From positions 62,571,334 through 62,635,333 of the forward strand of contig NC_051084.1 of assembly GCF_004664715.2 (NCBI RefSeq): 64,000 nucleotides of DNA, read 5' to 3'. The stretch comes from Peromyscus leucopus (lineage: Eukaryota > Chordata > Mammalia > Rodentia > Cricetidae). Both the position numbers and the translations under genes were made by a program. This document shows, in pieces, positions 11,700-22,124 of this stretch; positions within the stretch are counted from its first letter, which is position 1, and the number at the start of each line of letters is the position of its first letter. Below the pieces are notes generated by a model, which was not told where the DNA came from, searched no databases, and was given only the letters and a program-made list of their open reading frames with translations.

Positions 11700-13050
11700 A
11701 GTCAATAGTTTAATTTCCTGAACTCCACTTAGCTTCTCCATAAAGGTTGTTTTCCCACCTTCCTTTGCAGTAGCATTGGAATCCTCTTCTTATATTTTTG
11801 ACAAATGTCTACATGAATAGGTAAGCTATATTATTTATAGATTCCAACCAGAATGTTCTTCCTTCCCTTTATCTAGCCTGTTACTCTGGTTGCATATTAT
11901 TTTCCAAAATTCTATCCTTTGAGGGTTGACTTTTTCCATGCATGATCTTAGCCAAAGGTGATGTTTCAAAGTAACCTTTAACCAAATTCATTCACTCTAC
12001 TTTTGAATTAGAAGCAGATGAAAGGAACTGATTTTTTTCTGCCTGAAAGAAATATGGGGCTATTTCTGTGCCAAGATAATTCACTAACACAGAAAATATT
12101 TATATATCTCATCTTCATTCAGGAAATCTCCTGGCTAATTATGAAAATATTAATTAAGTTAGGAGCAATCGAAAAATGTTACTTTTAACCTGACCAATCT
12201 AAGCTAGTATTAAGTTACTATGGTATTTGTGCAGAGTCAGATTTCAGAAGTATCTGGGGACATATTCCCACCAAATTTAACTATGACTTTATTATCTTCC
12301 TTCCCAGGAAATAGATATTCTACTGTCAGTCAGTGTTCTTGACCTTTCAAAATTACTCCAAAGTTAACTTTTTCCAAAATCATTCAGTGTTATCCCAGAA
12401 CATTTATAATGTAGCAAACACTGCCCATTTGCTTTTGTAGACCCAGTCTACAAGGCTCACCCTGCTCTGCACCCAAGGAGGATAACTTTGTGGACAGTAT
12501 CCACAGATCCATTAGGACTCTTGCCTCAGCTGGTTTCAGCCAATGAGCATCATTTACACAAGCTTAGAGTATGAGAGCATGTGAAATTGGGGATGAAGTC
12601 TCTAGTATTCCATGCTAGGTTTCTCTATATTGACTTATTTCCCTACCAAAGACTCCTGCCATTCTTCTATTTCCATTCAAATACTCTCAATGGTTCAGCA
12701 TATTTTGTTTTCACCCCTCACTTCTTCATCCACATGCACTGTGGGTGATAGTGACTCCATGATTTTATAGTGCCCTATAGTTCATCTCCTTGCAAATATC
12801 AATACTGTTAAAATCTCTCCCTATATTAAACCCTTATAATCATAATAATGTACCATACCTTATATAGCATTGTGCCTTTTAGCCAACTTTAGTTCTGTTC
12901 CCATGGACTAGCTATTATACCATTATCTAACTTACCTACCTGTAGAACCCCATTTACCCTTTGAAACACAACACAAGGACAACTTTTCTATGATACCTTC
13001 CTCACTGTTCTAGAATTAAACCTTTCAGTGAGACAGTCTTTGAACAAGTT
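11700..13050. other. Single-copy stretch
   Basis: About 1.35 kb with no confident repeat or gene. No reading frame of note is present on either strand, so it is noncoding by every criterion I can apply. Confidence 0.5.
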
Positions 13051-13054
13051 CTTG

Positions 13055-13240
13055 CTGAGTTCAAATCTTGACTCCATCCTTTAGTGACTGACTGTATGAC
13101 CCAAAACTAAATGAGATGCTTAATTTTCGTAGTTTCAATTCACTTCTTAATAGAATAGAAACAATGATCACTCTCCCATAGAGAGTTTGTGAAAGTTAAG
13201 TTAGTTCATATGTTTAATGTACTTTGTCAACTGTCTGAAA
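13055..13240 (+). mobile_element. MIR SINE
   Basis: Sense MIR landmarks in order: 'gagttcaaatcttgactcc', 'agtgactgactgtatgacc', 'aatagaatagaaacaatgat' and 'agagtttgtgaaagttaa', corresponding to the MIR head, core and 3' half. Diverged. Confidence 0.65.
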
Positions 13241-13327
13241 AATCATTTAACTCATTATTAAGCAATAAAAAAGTATTTGAATTTTTTCCTTTCAGCTATT
13301 ATTATTATTAATATGTTCCTTCATCTA

Positions 13328-13518
13328 TTTCTTGGTTGTTTTGAAACAGAATTTTGGATGATGGCCTTCTATTTCCGATCATCCTGTCTGTATGCCCTGA
13401 GTGTTGATATTATTGGCATGTATCCCCATGTCTGGTTATGCATTGCTGGAAATCAAACCCAAGGCTTCAGGCTTCCTAGGCAAGCACTCTACTAACGGAA
13501 TGGCAGCCCCCAGCCCTC
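13328..13518 (-). mobile_element. B4-type SINE (B1 plus ID fusion), antisense
   Basis: Antisense B1-like 'ttttgaaacagaa' is followed by 'tgctggaaatcaaacccaagg' and 'ctaggcaagcactctac', the antisense ID/tRNA-like head, then 'cagcccccagccct'. This order is typical of rodent B4. The open frame at 13277-13495 lies inside it and is not a gene. Confidence 0.7.
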
Positions 13519-13799
13519 TGCTGCATTAGTATTTTCACTCTCCTCTTCTCGGACCTTGCTTACCTACTCCCTCTCTCTTCCTTATGTCCTTCTTTCCCTC
13601 TATTTTAATTGACATGTGAAAATTATGGATCTGTGTGAGACATTTCTATACAAGTATACATGATATAATATTTGAATTGTGCTAAACAAAGGTACCTGCC
13701 AAAATAAACACCATTTTTTATAATGATATCATTTAAAATTTTTTTTTTAGGTTTCTTGAAAAATACAGTACAGTTTTATTATCTATAGACACTAATGCA

Positions 13800-13856
13800 A
13801 TGTGTGTATGCATGTGTGTGTTTGTGTGTGCACATGCAAGCGTTTGTGTGTTTATT
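13800..13856. repeat. Degenerate TG-rich microsatellite
   Basis: Imperfect TG units interrupted by TTTG and CATGCA; an aged dinucleotide repeat. Confidence 0.8.
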
Positions 13857-14061
13857 TTAATTGAAATTTAGCACCTGTTGATGGTCCGCCTCCAGTTAGG
13901 ATTTTCGTTGTTTATTGAATCTTAAGAACAATGAATCCTACAGTGAATAGTCTGTTTGCAGGTCTACGTTTCATTACCAAGGACTGAATGAAGGTTGAGA
14001 ATTCCATGTTGACTTTTTTATGGAGATGTGTTTAAAGAAGCAAAGATGAGCCAGGCACTTT

Positions 14062-14088
14062 TGAAAGAGGTTTCGAGAACCTCTTTCA
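14062..14088. other. 11-bp perfect inverted repeat (hairpin)
   Basis: The left arm 'tgaaagaggtt' (14062-14072) and right arm 'aacctctttca' (14078-14088) are exact reverse complements around the loop 'tcgag'. I assign no function. Confidence 0.9.
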
Positions 14089-14121
14089 CTTCAGCAAGTC
14101 ACAACAAGCTAAGGCACACTA

Positions 14122-14142
14122 CAAAAAAAAAAAAAAAAAAAA
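14122..14142 (+). repeat. Poly-A tract
   Basis: About 20 consecutive A. No SINE body that I recognise lies directly upstream. Confidence 0.9.
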
Positions 14143-14730
14143 TGGTTCCAGGACCCACGGTAAATAATTCTGTTTTAGAAATATACATAGAATTGAAAAG
14201 CCAGGCAAAGGATTAAAGCATTTACAACACTTCAAATTAACAAATGTAGTGAGAATTTGAGAGAATGCCCATCCCAGATTGTTTGTTTCCTAGAAACCAG
14301 ATTCACAAGACCACCAGTACTGACTCTACACGATTTTTTTTTTTTTACTTCCTCCATGAAGAAGTTACATTTTAGGGATAATAGTGGCTTACAGAGCGAC
14401 TCTGTGACAGATAAAGCCTATTCATGGAAAACTCGATTTACAGATAGCATGGAAAACTTATTACTCAAGATAAGATCAAATATTCAAGTAATTGAGCTGT
14501 GTGTAGACTCTGTGGTCAATGAGATTCTCACCATCTTCCGTTTCCTGAAGATAAATCCTCAGCCTGTCTTTCTGAGGGTGTTTATTCCATGTCTGCATGC
14601 ATCCATCATAAGAGCCCTGATTGCTTGGCAGTGGAGCCTTCCTATGAATATAAAATTTACAATTAAGAGGAGGGCAAAACAATAGAAGTAATTAGTTCTA
14701 TACCGCTTGCCTCCTACTCACAAGGTAATT
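14143..14730. other. Single-copy stretch with 142-codon chance frame
   Basis: An open frame runs 14257-14685 (plus). It crosses a 14-base T run encoding a Phe string. It has no signal peptide, domain or motif that I recognise, and no matching splice or promoter context. I regard it as a chance frame. Confidence 0.5.
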
Positions 14731-14734
14731 CATA

Positions 14735-14882
14735 GGCAACATTATATGCATTATCACATTAATTCATTAATTAAAATCACATTAACAGGAATCTTATGAG
14801 GTTCTTTATTATTATTCTCATTAAACAAACAAAGAAACTGAGGCCCAGGAATAATTTGCTTTTAGCCATACCACTAATAATA
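14735..14882 (-). mobile_element. MIR SINE
   Basis: Antisense MIR in order: 'cattatcacattaattcatt', 'cttatgaggttc', 'attattattctcatt' and 'gaaactgaggcccag'. Good landmark order despite insertions and divergence. Confidence 0.7.
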
Positions 14883-15114
14883 AGCTCCAATTTGTCATGT
14901 CACCTTTAATATAACTTTTATCTGTGGTTCTCCCCCTCAGTCAGTGCCTCCTCTCCTGCCCTCAAGGAGTGTGTGCATGTGTATAACACATTTTGTGTCA
15001 CTATTACCCAAGTCTTTCTGGATTTTCATGTGTGGCCAGGGATACTTCACCTGCTGCAAAGCCACGCACTGTCTGCAAGAGAAAATTAGTCTTCTTCAAG
15101 TATATGCAAATTCT

Positions 15115-15530
15115 TTTTTTTGTTTTCAAAAAACAGATATAATTTTTAATTAGTTCCTTGAGATTTTTCATACAACTGTTTTGATCATATTCACCTCCCT
15201 CTGTTGAGTCCTACCAGATCCATTCCTCTTTCCTAACCACCCATCTTTATGTCCTTTTTTTAATCTGTTCTTTAAAAAAAAAAAAAAAAAAAAAAAAACA
15301 CATCCATTCCAATTTGTTGTGCCCATGCATTTTGCATGTGCGGCTATCCACTGGAAGGTAGTCGGCTTACAAGGGGCTACACTCTTAGAGAAAACCCACT
15401 CTCATCTTCCTAAACTCACAATTGCATCTCTCTCAATAGTTTAACATCTAGGGGTAGGATGTCATGCCCATCTCCCCTTTGTGCACATCTTTTGGAAATA
15501 CTGTGCTTAAACTCTAGAGGCTTGATAATT
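15115..15530. mobile_element. Rodent L1-associated repeat (Lx-like)
   Basis: 'taattagttccttgagat', 'cacctccctctgttgag', 'ccactggaaggtagtcgg' and 'caaggggctacactctta' belong to a rodent L1-linked segment. Related copies, in the same direction, lie at 21040-21470 and 40850-41230. A poly-A run (15274-15298) sits inside it. I am not sure which strand is sense, so it is left unstranded. Confidence 0.5.
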
Positions 15531-15534
15531 TCTA

Positions 15535-15725
15535 AGCAATAAGTTGTTAATTAATAAATAATCAATCTATCTGTTATTTAAAGTCATGTATTCCAAACAT
15601 TAAGGCTATCTAAATCTGGTTAAGTAGGATATAGTTTGAAAGTCTGTTACTTAATGTCAGATAATTGTCCATTTTTTCAATATGTTGTTATGTTGTTTTA
15701 ACAGTTGAAAAATAAAAAGGTTCTC
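15535..15725. other. AT-rich spacer
   Basis: No gene or repeat recognised. Confidence 0.4.
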
Positions 15726-15728
15726 ACG

Positions 15729-15822
15729 GGATGCAGAGGCAGGTGAATTTCTGAGTTCAAGGCCAATCTATTCTACAGAGTGAGTTATAGGACAGCCAGG
15801 GCTACACAAAGAAATCCTGTCT
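15729..15822 (+). mobile_element. B1 SINE, 5'-truncated
   Basis: 'gatgcagaggcaggtg', 'gagttcaaggccaatct', 'gacagccagggctacacaa' and 'gaaatcctgtcttg' form the 3' two-thirds of a B1. The tail has been replaced by a GA/GACA microsatellite. Confidence 0.85.
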
Positions 15823-15824
15823 TG

Positions 15825-15827
<3 letters not shown>

Positions 15828-15879
<52 letters not shown>

Positions 15880-15921
15880 CAGAGACAGAGACAGACAGAG
15901 ACAGACAGAGAGACAGAGGGA
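15828..15921. repeat. (GA)n(GACAGA)n compound microsatellite
   Basis: About 16 GA units, then GACAGA and GACA units, grown from the B1 tail. The minus-strand Ser-Leu/Cys-Leu frame is an artefact. Confidence 0.95.
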
Positions 15922-15924
15922 GAA

Positions 15925-16435
15925 AGGTTTTCACATCGTTCTACTTCAATCACTAGTCACAATTAGAATCATCATAATGACCTTTGTAAATGGAAGTTAA
16001 CATGTTTTCTTACTGTAACTAAACCTGTCATACTTTTAAGCACAGTTTAAAAAATCGCCTCATATAGCTATACTTTGAAGTTTCGACTAAAATTCCAGAC
16101 ATTTCAGGTGAGAAAATGTCACCCTTCAAAGACACCACCCTCAAGTTGATAGATACATTCCAAAAATACTTCCCAACTATTCCATTTGTCATTCCTCTTT
16201 GTAAATGTTTTTAGACCACATACATTCTTTTCAGTATTTGCAAATGTGCCCTCTGAGAAAATACTTAACTGTGAGTCATAGTGCAGAGTTGTTTGGAGTC
16301 AATGTTACATTCAATTTGACTTAATTAAATGTTAAATACATTGTTCACAACATGTAGCAGGATAAGTGAGAAAGGCAGAAACCTGCAAAAAGGTAGAGGA
16401 TTCTTCTGAGTAACAGTTTCCAATTTTCATTGTTG
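15925..16435. other. Single-copy stretch
   Basis: No gene or repeat recognised. Confidence 0.5.
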
Positions 16436-16448
16436 AAACTTGGATGTG

Positions 16449-16553
16449 TGCTGGGGATTTAGCTCAGTGGTAGAGTGCTTGCCTAGCAAGCACAAGGCCC
16501 TGAGTTCGGTCCTCAGCTCTGAAAAAAAAAGAAAAAGAAAAAAGAAACAAAAT
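16449..16553 (+). mobile_element. ID SINE, young, with 13-bp TSD
   Basis: A near-consensus ID element, the tRNA-Ala-derived SINE related to BC1 RNA. The head 'gctggggatttagctcagtg' contains the RNA polymerase III A box, and 'gagttcggtcc' corresponds to the B box. The A-rich tail runs 16521-16553. Perfect TSDs 'aaacttggatgtg' flank it at 16436-16448 and 16554-16566. It is an L1-mobilised insertion, not a working tRNA gene. Confidence 0.95.
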
Positions 16554-16566
16554 AAACTTGGATGTG

Positions 16567-17155
16567 ATTGTAAGTCTCAACATTATGTCTTAAGAAGATG
16601 GAGCCAAGGAACCAACAAGACCACAGAACATGGTAAGGTGGAACTGCAAAACTATGCATGCAAACATCATCAAATTAGATTCATAGGATGTGTTATTTTA
16701 AATATCTACCTTCCGTCATGTCTCTTTCAGAAGTAAATTTGATTGTTATAGTCATGCTCTTTATCTGTTCATGCAAGTTACTTCCTGGGCTTTTTGGATG
16801 CTTCCTGATTTGGGATACATAACTTTCCCCCATGAATCCTTCAGAATACAATCTTCTCTCATCGTGAGTGTAAATGAAATAATATGGGCACTGGCAGGTA
16901 CATCAGGGACTGGAGGGACTCTGACTCAGTACCATGGGGAGGGACTTGGATTCATCAATACTTTGAAGGTTACTCAAATAGGGCAAGAAAGCATTTGGGT
17001 ATATGATGTATTCCATTTTGAATTTGCCAAACTTCAATGATTACTTCTGCAAATTTAGAGCATGAGATACAGATGGAAACCGCTTCTAATGATCATAAGT
17101 ACGATGATAAGAAGAGGACAGTGGAAAGATACAGAAGGAGGCAGGATGCTGTACC
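16567..17155. other. Single-copy stretch
   Basis: An open frame at 16771-17040 (89 codons) has no recognisable domain. No repeat seen. Confidence 0.45.
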
Positions 17156-17157
17156 AT

Positions 17158-17290
17158 AGATAAATATCTAGTTATGTGGCTTTGCACAGATTACACTCCA
17201 CCTTCTGGTCTTTGCATCCTTCCTCACCTATGACATAAGAGTAGGCATCATTCTTCTCACTTAAGTAGCATATCATTTTAAGAAAAAACC
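17158..17290 (+). mobile_element. MIR SINE remnant
   Basis: 'tagttatgtggctttgcac' matches the MIR motif 'tagctgtgtgaccttggg', followed by 'cttcctcacctatgacata' for 'cctcatctgtaaaatg'. Diverged. Confidence 0.55.
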
Positions 17291-17294
17291 TGAT

Positions 17295-18675
17295 CTTGGG
17301 TAAAGAATAAAGAAGTCTAAGAAATCCAGTGGCCAGTGAAGGAAACTGAGCTAGAACTGACATTCAGCTTTGGATTTAGATCTAGCAGTTCAAGACTCAT
17401 AGCATTGCAACCTAAACAAACGTGTCTACTCTCTCCTTTCTCCAGGAGTATCTCACCCCCGACTTCACCTTCCAGTTTTACTTATGATTACAATGAGGGT
17501 CACTGCTACTCTCAAATCAGCCTGATTTTCATTCACTCTTTCAAGGTTTCTGTTTAATGAAACCCCTTTCCATAAATTGGGAGTAAATTCTAGGATTTCT
17601 AACTCCCTGATATTAAATCAGACCGTCCCTATTTCCTTGGGCTTGGACGTCTTGAGCCACAATTTTAAGCCAATGCATTTTTCAACTTTATTAGAGTAGA
17701 AATGCCTTCGATTTCTCTGCCATCCTGCCAGATGCAGCTTATGATTCATTCTGTAGATAAGACGTCCTTGGGAGAAAATCAGAGGTCACTCCTTCTGTCA
17801 AACAAAATCTTTGTCAGTATTGAAATGAGAACTAATTTGACTTAATCTAAGTTGACATGGATAAGAACAGCTCAGTGCTAGAAAAGAATTCAATGGTATC
17901 AGAAGTGGGAGGCAAAATATGGAAATATACCCATGATGTCAGGGTAGTTATAAAGCACTGGGAAATGCTTGTCAAATAACAAAACAGGAATCACAGGAAA
18001 GTTGTTTTCTGTCTATGCTGAAGAAATTGAAGTGCTGGATGCACATTCTTTATAGTCTTTACTGTTCTGGAAGAAAGACACTTTCCCTTTCAGAATTAAC
18101 GGAAGTGCCCTAAGAGCACCTAACACATTTCCTACACACAAATCATCACATCGGTTTATAAATCCTTCTCTACAGTTTATTTTCTGTGGTCCTTTTCCAG
18201 AACAAAGGCGGCATCCCCTCACTCCATCGTGGGTGGCTTATTATATTGCGGGCTACATTCCCATGCTGCAAGTAAGGAAATACTATTTAATGATAATTGA
18301 CATTGTTATGGCAAATGTTTTGATTAGTATCATAATCAAGATCTTGGTTACAAGATTATCATTATTATTCCCATTGCATCTTGATAACAAGATGGGTCAG
18401 TTGGTGATCCCAAAGACTTACTCACTTAACCATTGATTGCCCTTTGTAAAATCAGAATCATACAGTGTATGATAAAATTTAGGCAATGCTCTGGTAGGGT
18501 AACCAACTAGATGATTTATATTCTGGGAAATTCATCACTCTCGGGCAGACTAGGACAGTGAAATACCTTAAGCAATGGGATGAAATGGGAGTTCAGGAAT
18601 CCAAAACTCTGGATCTGAGCCAACTCTGCCACTGTTTAATGGCATCTGAATTTCCAAATCTCATGTATCATAATT
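17295..18675. other. Single-copy stretch
   Basis: About 1.4 kb with no clear repeat or gene. Near 18600-18660 'ctctggatctgagccaactc' weakly resembles the MIR head. Small open frames (17336-17557, 18013-18222) have no family likeness. Confidence 0.45.
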
Positions 18676-18694
18676 TGCCTGTTTTGAATCTTTT

Positions 18695-18853
18695 TTTTTT
18701 TTTTTTTGATTTTTCGAGACAGGGTTTCTCTGTGTAACTTTGCACCTTTCCTGGGACTCACTTGATAGACCAGGCTGGCCTCGAACTCACAGAGATCCGC
18801 CTGGCTCTGCCTCCCGAGTGCTGGGATTAAAGGAGTGCGCCACCACAGCCCGG
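18695..18853 (-). mobile_element. B1 SINE, antisense, with TSD
   Basis: Poly-T, then 'ttcgagacagggtttctctg' through 'gccaccacagcccgg' gives a full-length antisense B1 of cricetid form. The direct repeat 'ctgttttgaatctttt' flanks it (from 18679 and from 18854). Open frame 18636-18908 is its translation. Confidence 0.97.
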
Positions 18854-19219
18854 CTGTTTTGAATCTTTTAAAAACCACTCTGGTGACTCTTCTGAGAAGG
18901 CCATACATATTTCTTGGGTATGTACTTCCTTTCCCCTAAATGCTCCTCCAATGTCTGTGCATAAGTCTACATTGAAAAACATTTCTTAATATACCTTAAA
19001 TTTGCTTCACTAAAAATATAAAGGCTTGAATGACAATATACTTGAGGTTTTTTTTAAATGATGCTATATACATTTATCACATCTTTTCATTTTGATTTTA
19101 CAAATCATTATCCCAAGCAGATGAGTCTGTGGTCCCATGAGCTCTGAATTGTCAGTGGTTGAGATGTGACATCATTAGATACTATGGTTCATTAAGACAA
19201 CACTTAAATTCTAACCTTC

Positions 19220-19365
19220 CACCAGCAGTGGTGGCACACACCTTTAATCCCAGCACTTGGGAGACAGAGGCAGGCGGAACTCTGTTAGTTCAAGGCTAGC
19301 CTGGTCTACAAAGTGAATTCCAGGAAAGGTGCAAAGCTACTCAAAGAAACCCTGTTTTGGAAAAA
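19220..19365 (+). mobile_element. B1 SINE with near-perfect TSD
   Basis: Full-length sense B1 from 'ccagcagtggtggcacacac' to 'gaaaccctgttttgg' and a short A-tail. The flanks 'aaattctaacct' (19206-19217) and 'aaattctgacct' (19366-19377) differ at one base. Confidence 0.95.
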
Positions 19366-19379
19366 AAATTCTGACCTCC

Positions 19380-20740
19380 CATTTGTTATGCTTACTTTTT
19401 TTCTCAAGGAAAAGTTATTTTCTCTGTTCAGAGCTATAACACAAAGAGAAGGTACTGGATTAATTCCATCTGATATATTTATCTTGCAACTTTGGAGTTG
19501 ATTGATGATATAACTTTCTCAGTTTCACTTTTTATTTGAAAATTGATAATTCCAGTAAAACCCACTTATTAGGCTATTCTGAAAATTAAATAATGTATGT
19601 GAAAATATAAATATATACATAACATATAAAATACATTTAAAATATGTACCATTTGATATTGATGAAAATACAGAAGACTGTAAGCTTGTTAAAAACCCTA
19701 ACCTACTAAATTGAAACTGCACTTAGTGATGTACATGTTCTTAATCAAATAACCCAGTTCTAGGCAATAAATATCAAAGAGATAAGCTCTAGCTAATAGC
19801 ATGCAACCAACTTATCTCATTATGACCAAATAAAGCAAATGTCTAAGAATAGCATATCAGACTTTCTGTGTTTGGCTTATTTAGCTTATTCTGTGTTTGC
19901 CCATACTGCTGGGTGGAACACAAGGACCATTTCTGATTCAAAAAATGCTGCCCAGTTCATGCTTGTTCATTGTTCAGATAAATAAAGGTAGAAAGTGTCT
20001 TGTGTAGACTCTGGTTCAAACCCTGAAATGCAGACAGGATACCCTGAAGCCCCAAAGTACAAAGTTATTTGGGCCTTCCTGCAGCTAATTAAAGAAGGAC
20101 TGCACAAGTTAAATGCCAGCCCTTTTCTCTTCTCTAATCCTGAGCTTGGGTTTTTTTTTTATGTCTCTTGGCATCTCCTCCCAAGACCTCAAATCAAAAG
20201 GCAGCACCTTTGGATTTTGTACCTGTGACTAGTTTATTGTATACATATCTCATGAAAGAAAAATTAAAATCCCTCAATATAAGAAGTCACCAAGGCAATT
20301 GTAAAATACACACATAAAAGAATTAGGCCACACTTCTTTAATTACTTAGTCAAAAATAGTTTTTAAGACAGGAAATATGCAGAGTAGCCAAAGGAAAAGA
20401 AACTCGGAGCTTTGAGGGAAATCTTTAGTTCTGTGAAGACTGTGATGACGTCTAAATCAGTAACAGGGAATTTTCCTTCCCTGGAAGGCATAAAACTACC
20501 CTAAGCAGATTATAGAATACCAGCTCTGTAGTCTCATCACTAAGGATTCTGGGTAACTAGCAGCAAGGGAATGTTGTACAAGTCTAAATTTTAGGTGCTT
20601 CGAAAGTCGGCGCAAGGCCTACACATGCAGGAGTGTACTGTTTCTCTCAGTGTCCATTAGTCTCATGACAGGAGGAAGGACAACTGGATGCTACTCTGAA
20701 GGTTTTAGAAAGAATTGGAGTTGTATGAATAACTGAGAAC
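19380..20740. other. Single-copy stretch
   Basis: AT-rich, no confident repeat. The segment 20060-20130, with 'gcagctaattaaagaagg', looks compositionally like conserved noncoding DNA, but I cannot test this. No gene is called; the 77-codon frame at 19995-20228 has no domain. Confidence 0.45.
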
Positions 20741-20744
20741 AGTG

Positions 20745-20800
20745 ATGTGCACAGAAGTTACCTTGAGTGCCAAGCACAATGCTAAGCACTTTACACAGTG
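20745..20800 (-). mobile_element. MIR remnant
   Basis: 'gtgccaagcacaatgctaag' followed by 'cactttacacagtgtcc' is the antisense 3' part of MIR. Confidence 0.5.
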
Positions 20801-20849
20801 TCCATGCTCTTACCACAAGAATATCCAACACCGGATAACTCATAATTAG

Positions 20850-21035
20850 TATTTCTTCCCTCTAATTCTGGAGTCTGCAAAGTCCAAGGTGAAGGAGCTG
20901 ACAAATTCAGAGTCTGGTAAGATTGTGTTGTTGCTCCCACAGATGACAGGACAGCAGGAGAGGCCCGAATAGGCTTGTTTTCATCTGTTGCATTGTAAGA
21001 CCACTAATTCATTCAAGAAAGGAGATTGTTCTTGA
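20850..21035 (-). mobile_element. MaLR-type LTR fragment
   Basis: 'ttctggagtctgcaaagtcc' and 'ggagctgacaaattcagag' match the antisense body of mammalian MaLR LTRs ('ttctggaggctggaagtcc'). Old and partial. Confidence 0.45.
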
Positions 21036-21039
21036 TTTA

Positions 21040-21470
21040 ATCATATCACAAAAAGCTTTTAATTCTTCAAAACTTTATACATGTCCTTACAGTATTTTGT
21101 TCTTATTCTCCCTCCTCTTCCAATTTTTCCAGGATCCACCCCATCTCTCACCTCTTTCCCACCTCCAACTTCGAGTCTATAAACACCTGGTGCGAGGCCA
21201 TTCACTAAAGCATGTTGGGTCAACCTACAAGGGACCACACCCCTAAAGAATACTGACTCTCCCTTCCTTAGCAGCTATAAACCTACAGTGGCTCCTCAGC
21301 AAGTGTAGGGGCCAGTGAAGCCCTCTCCCTCTGTGCTAGAAAGTTGACTACTTTTATATTGTGCAGGCAGCAACAGCTACTGTGATTTTGGAGGACTTGT
21401 CATGTCCAGAGGATATTGCATTGGGCATCAGTTACAGCATATGAATTTTGAAAGGACACATACACTTAAA
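21040..21470. mobile_element. Rodent L1-associated repeat (Lx-like)
   Basis: Same family and direction as 15115-15530: 'gggtcaacctacaaggga' and 'ccacacccctaaagaatac' match the corresponding part of that copy, followed by 'gtggctcctcagcaagtg'. The 3' part of this copy is longer. Confidence 0.5.
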
Positions 21471-21661
21471 TCAAGGGCAAAGTGGTGTATTAGGTTATCT
21501 ACCAATAGGAAGAAAGAGATGTTGTTGCTTTCTCTATTCTTCAGAGGGTAAAATCTTTGATTTTAAAAGGTGAAACAATTTAAGTCAGGTTATATATCTG
21601 GGAAGCAACAGAACTATGGGCCAAATCTAGCTCTATTCTACTGCAAGCCTTACACCATTTA

Positions 21662-21667
<6 letters not shown>

Positions 21668-21696
<29 letters not shown>

Positions 21697-21843
21697 GTTT
21701 TTCGAGACAGGGTTTCTCTGTGTAGCTTTGCGCCTTTCCTGGAACTCACTTGGTAGCCCAGGCTGGCCTCGAACTCACAGAGATCCGCCTGGCTCTGCCT
21801 CCCGAGTGCTGGGATTAAAGGCGTGTGCCACCACCGCCCGGCT
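21668..21843 (-). mobile_element. B1 SINE, antisense, young, with 15-bp TSD
   Basis: Long poly-T (to 21695), then a near-consensus cricetid B1 from 'ttcgagacagggtttctctg' to 'ccaccaccgcccggct'. Perfect TSDs 'caccatttatctttt' lie at 21653-21667 and 21844-21858. It keeps several CpG sites, which suggests recent insertion. Confidence 0.97.
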
Positions 21844-22014
21844 CACCATTTATCTTTTAGACAAAGCTTCTGCTCTCTTTAAGACTTGAACATCTCCTCA
21901 AATCTGAAGCTTTCTCTCAGGAGCAATTTCTCCCCCAATTCTGCTGCAATCCATAACACTTTACATAACTCAGTTGTATTTGCGTTAAACTGATCAGTTT
22001 CTGTCTCCATGGCC

Positions 22015-22120
22015 CAATGGAGAGCTCCTAGAAGACAGGAGTTATGTTTTATTCTATATTACATTCCCGTGTCTGCTACCAGTATCAACTTTATAAACGG
22101 TGGCAGAATCAAATGTTTAC
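22015..22120 (+). mobile_element. Possible L2 3' end
   Basis: 'gagctcctagaagacaggag' and the following T-rich 'attccc' region resemble the L2 3' end ('gctccatgagggcagg'). Diverged. Confidence 0.4.
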
Positions 22121-22124
22121 ACAA

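Noticed and set aside
14257..14685. 142-codon frame
   Set aside because: Contains a Phe run from a T tract; no domain, start context or splice signals to support it. Probably chance.
15828..15921. Regularly spaced repeats resembling a CRISPR array
   Set aside because: GA/GACAGA microsatellite without unique spacers, and the genome is a mammal's.
16449..16520. tRNA-like gene with A and B boxes
   Set aside because: It is the tRNA-derived head of an ID SINE with tail and TSD, not a tRNA gene.
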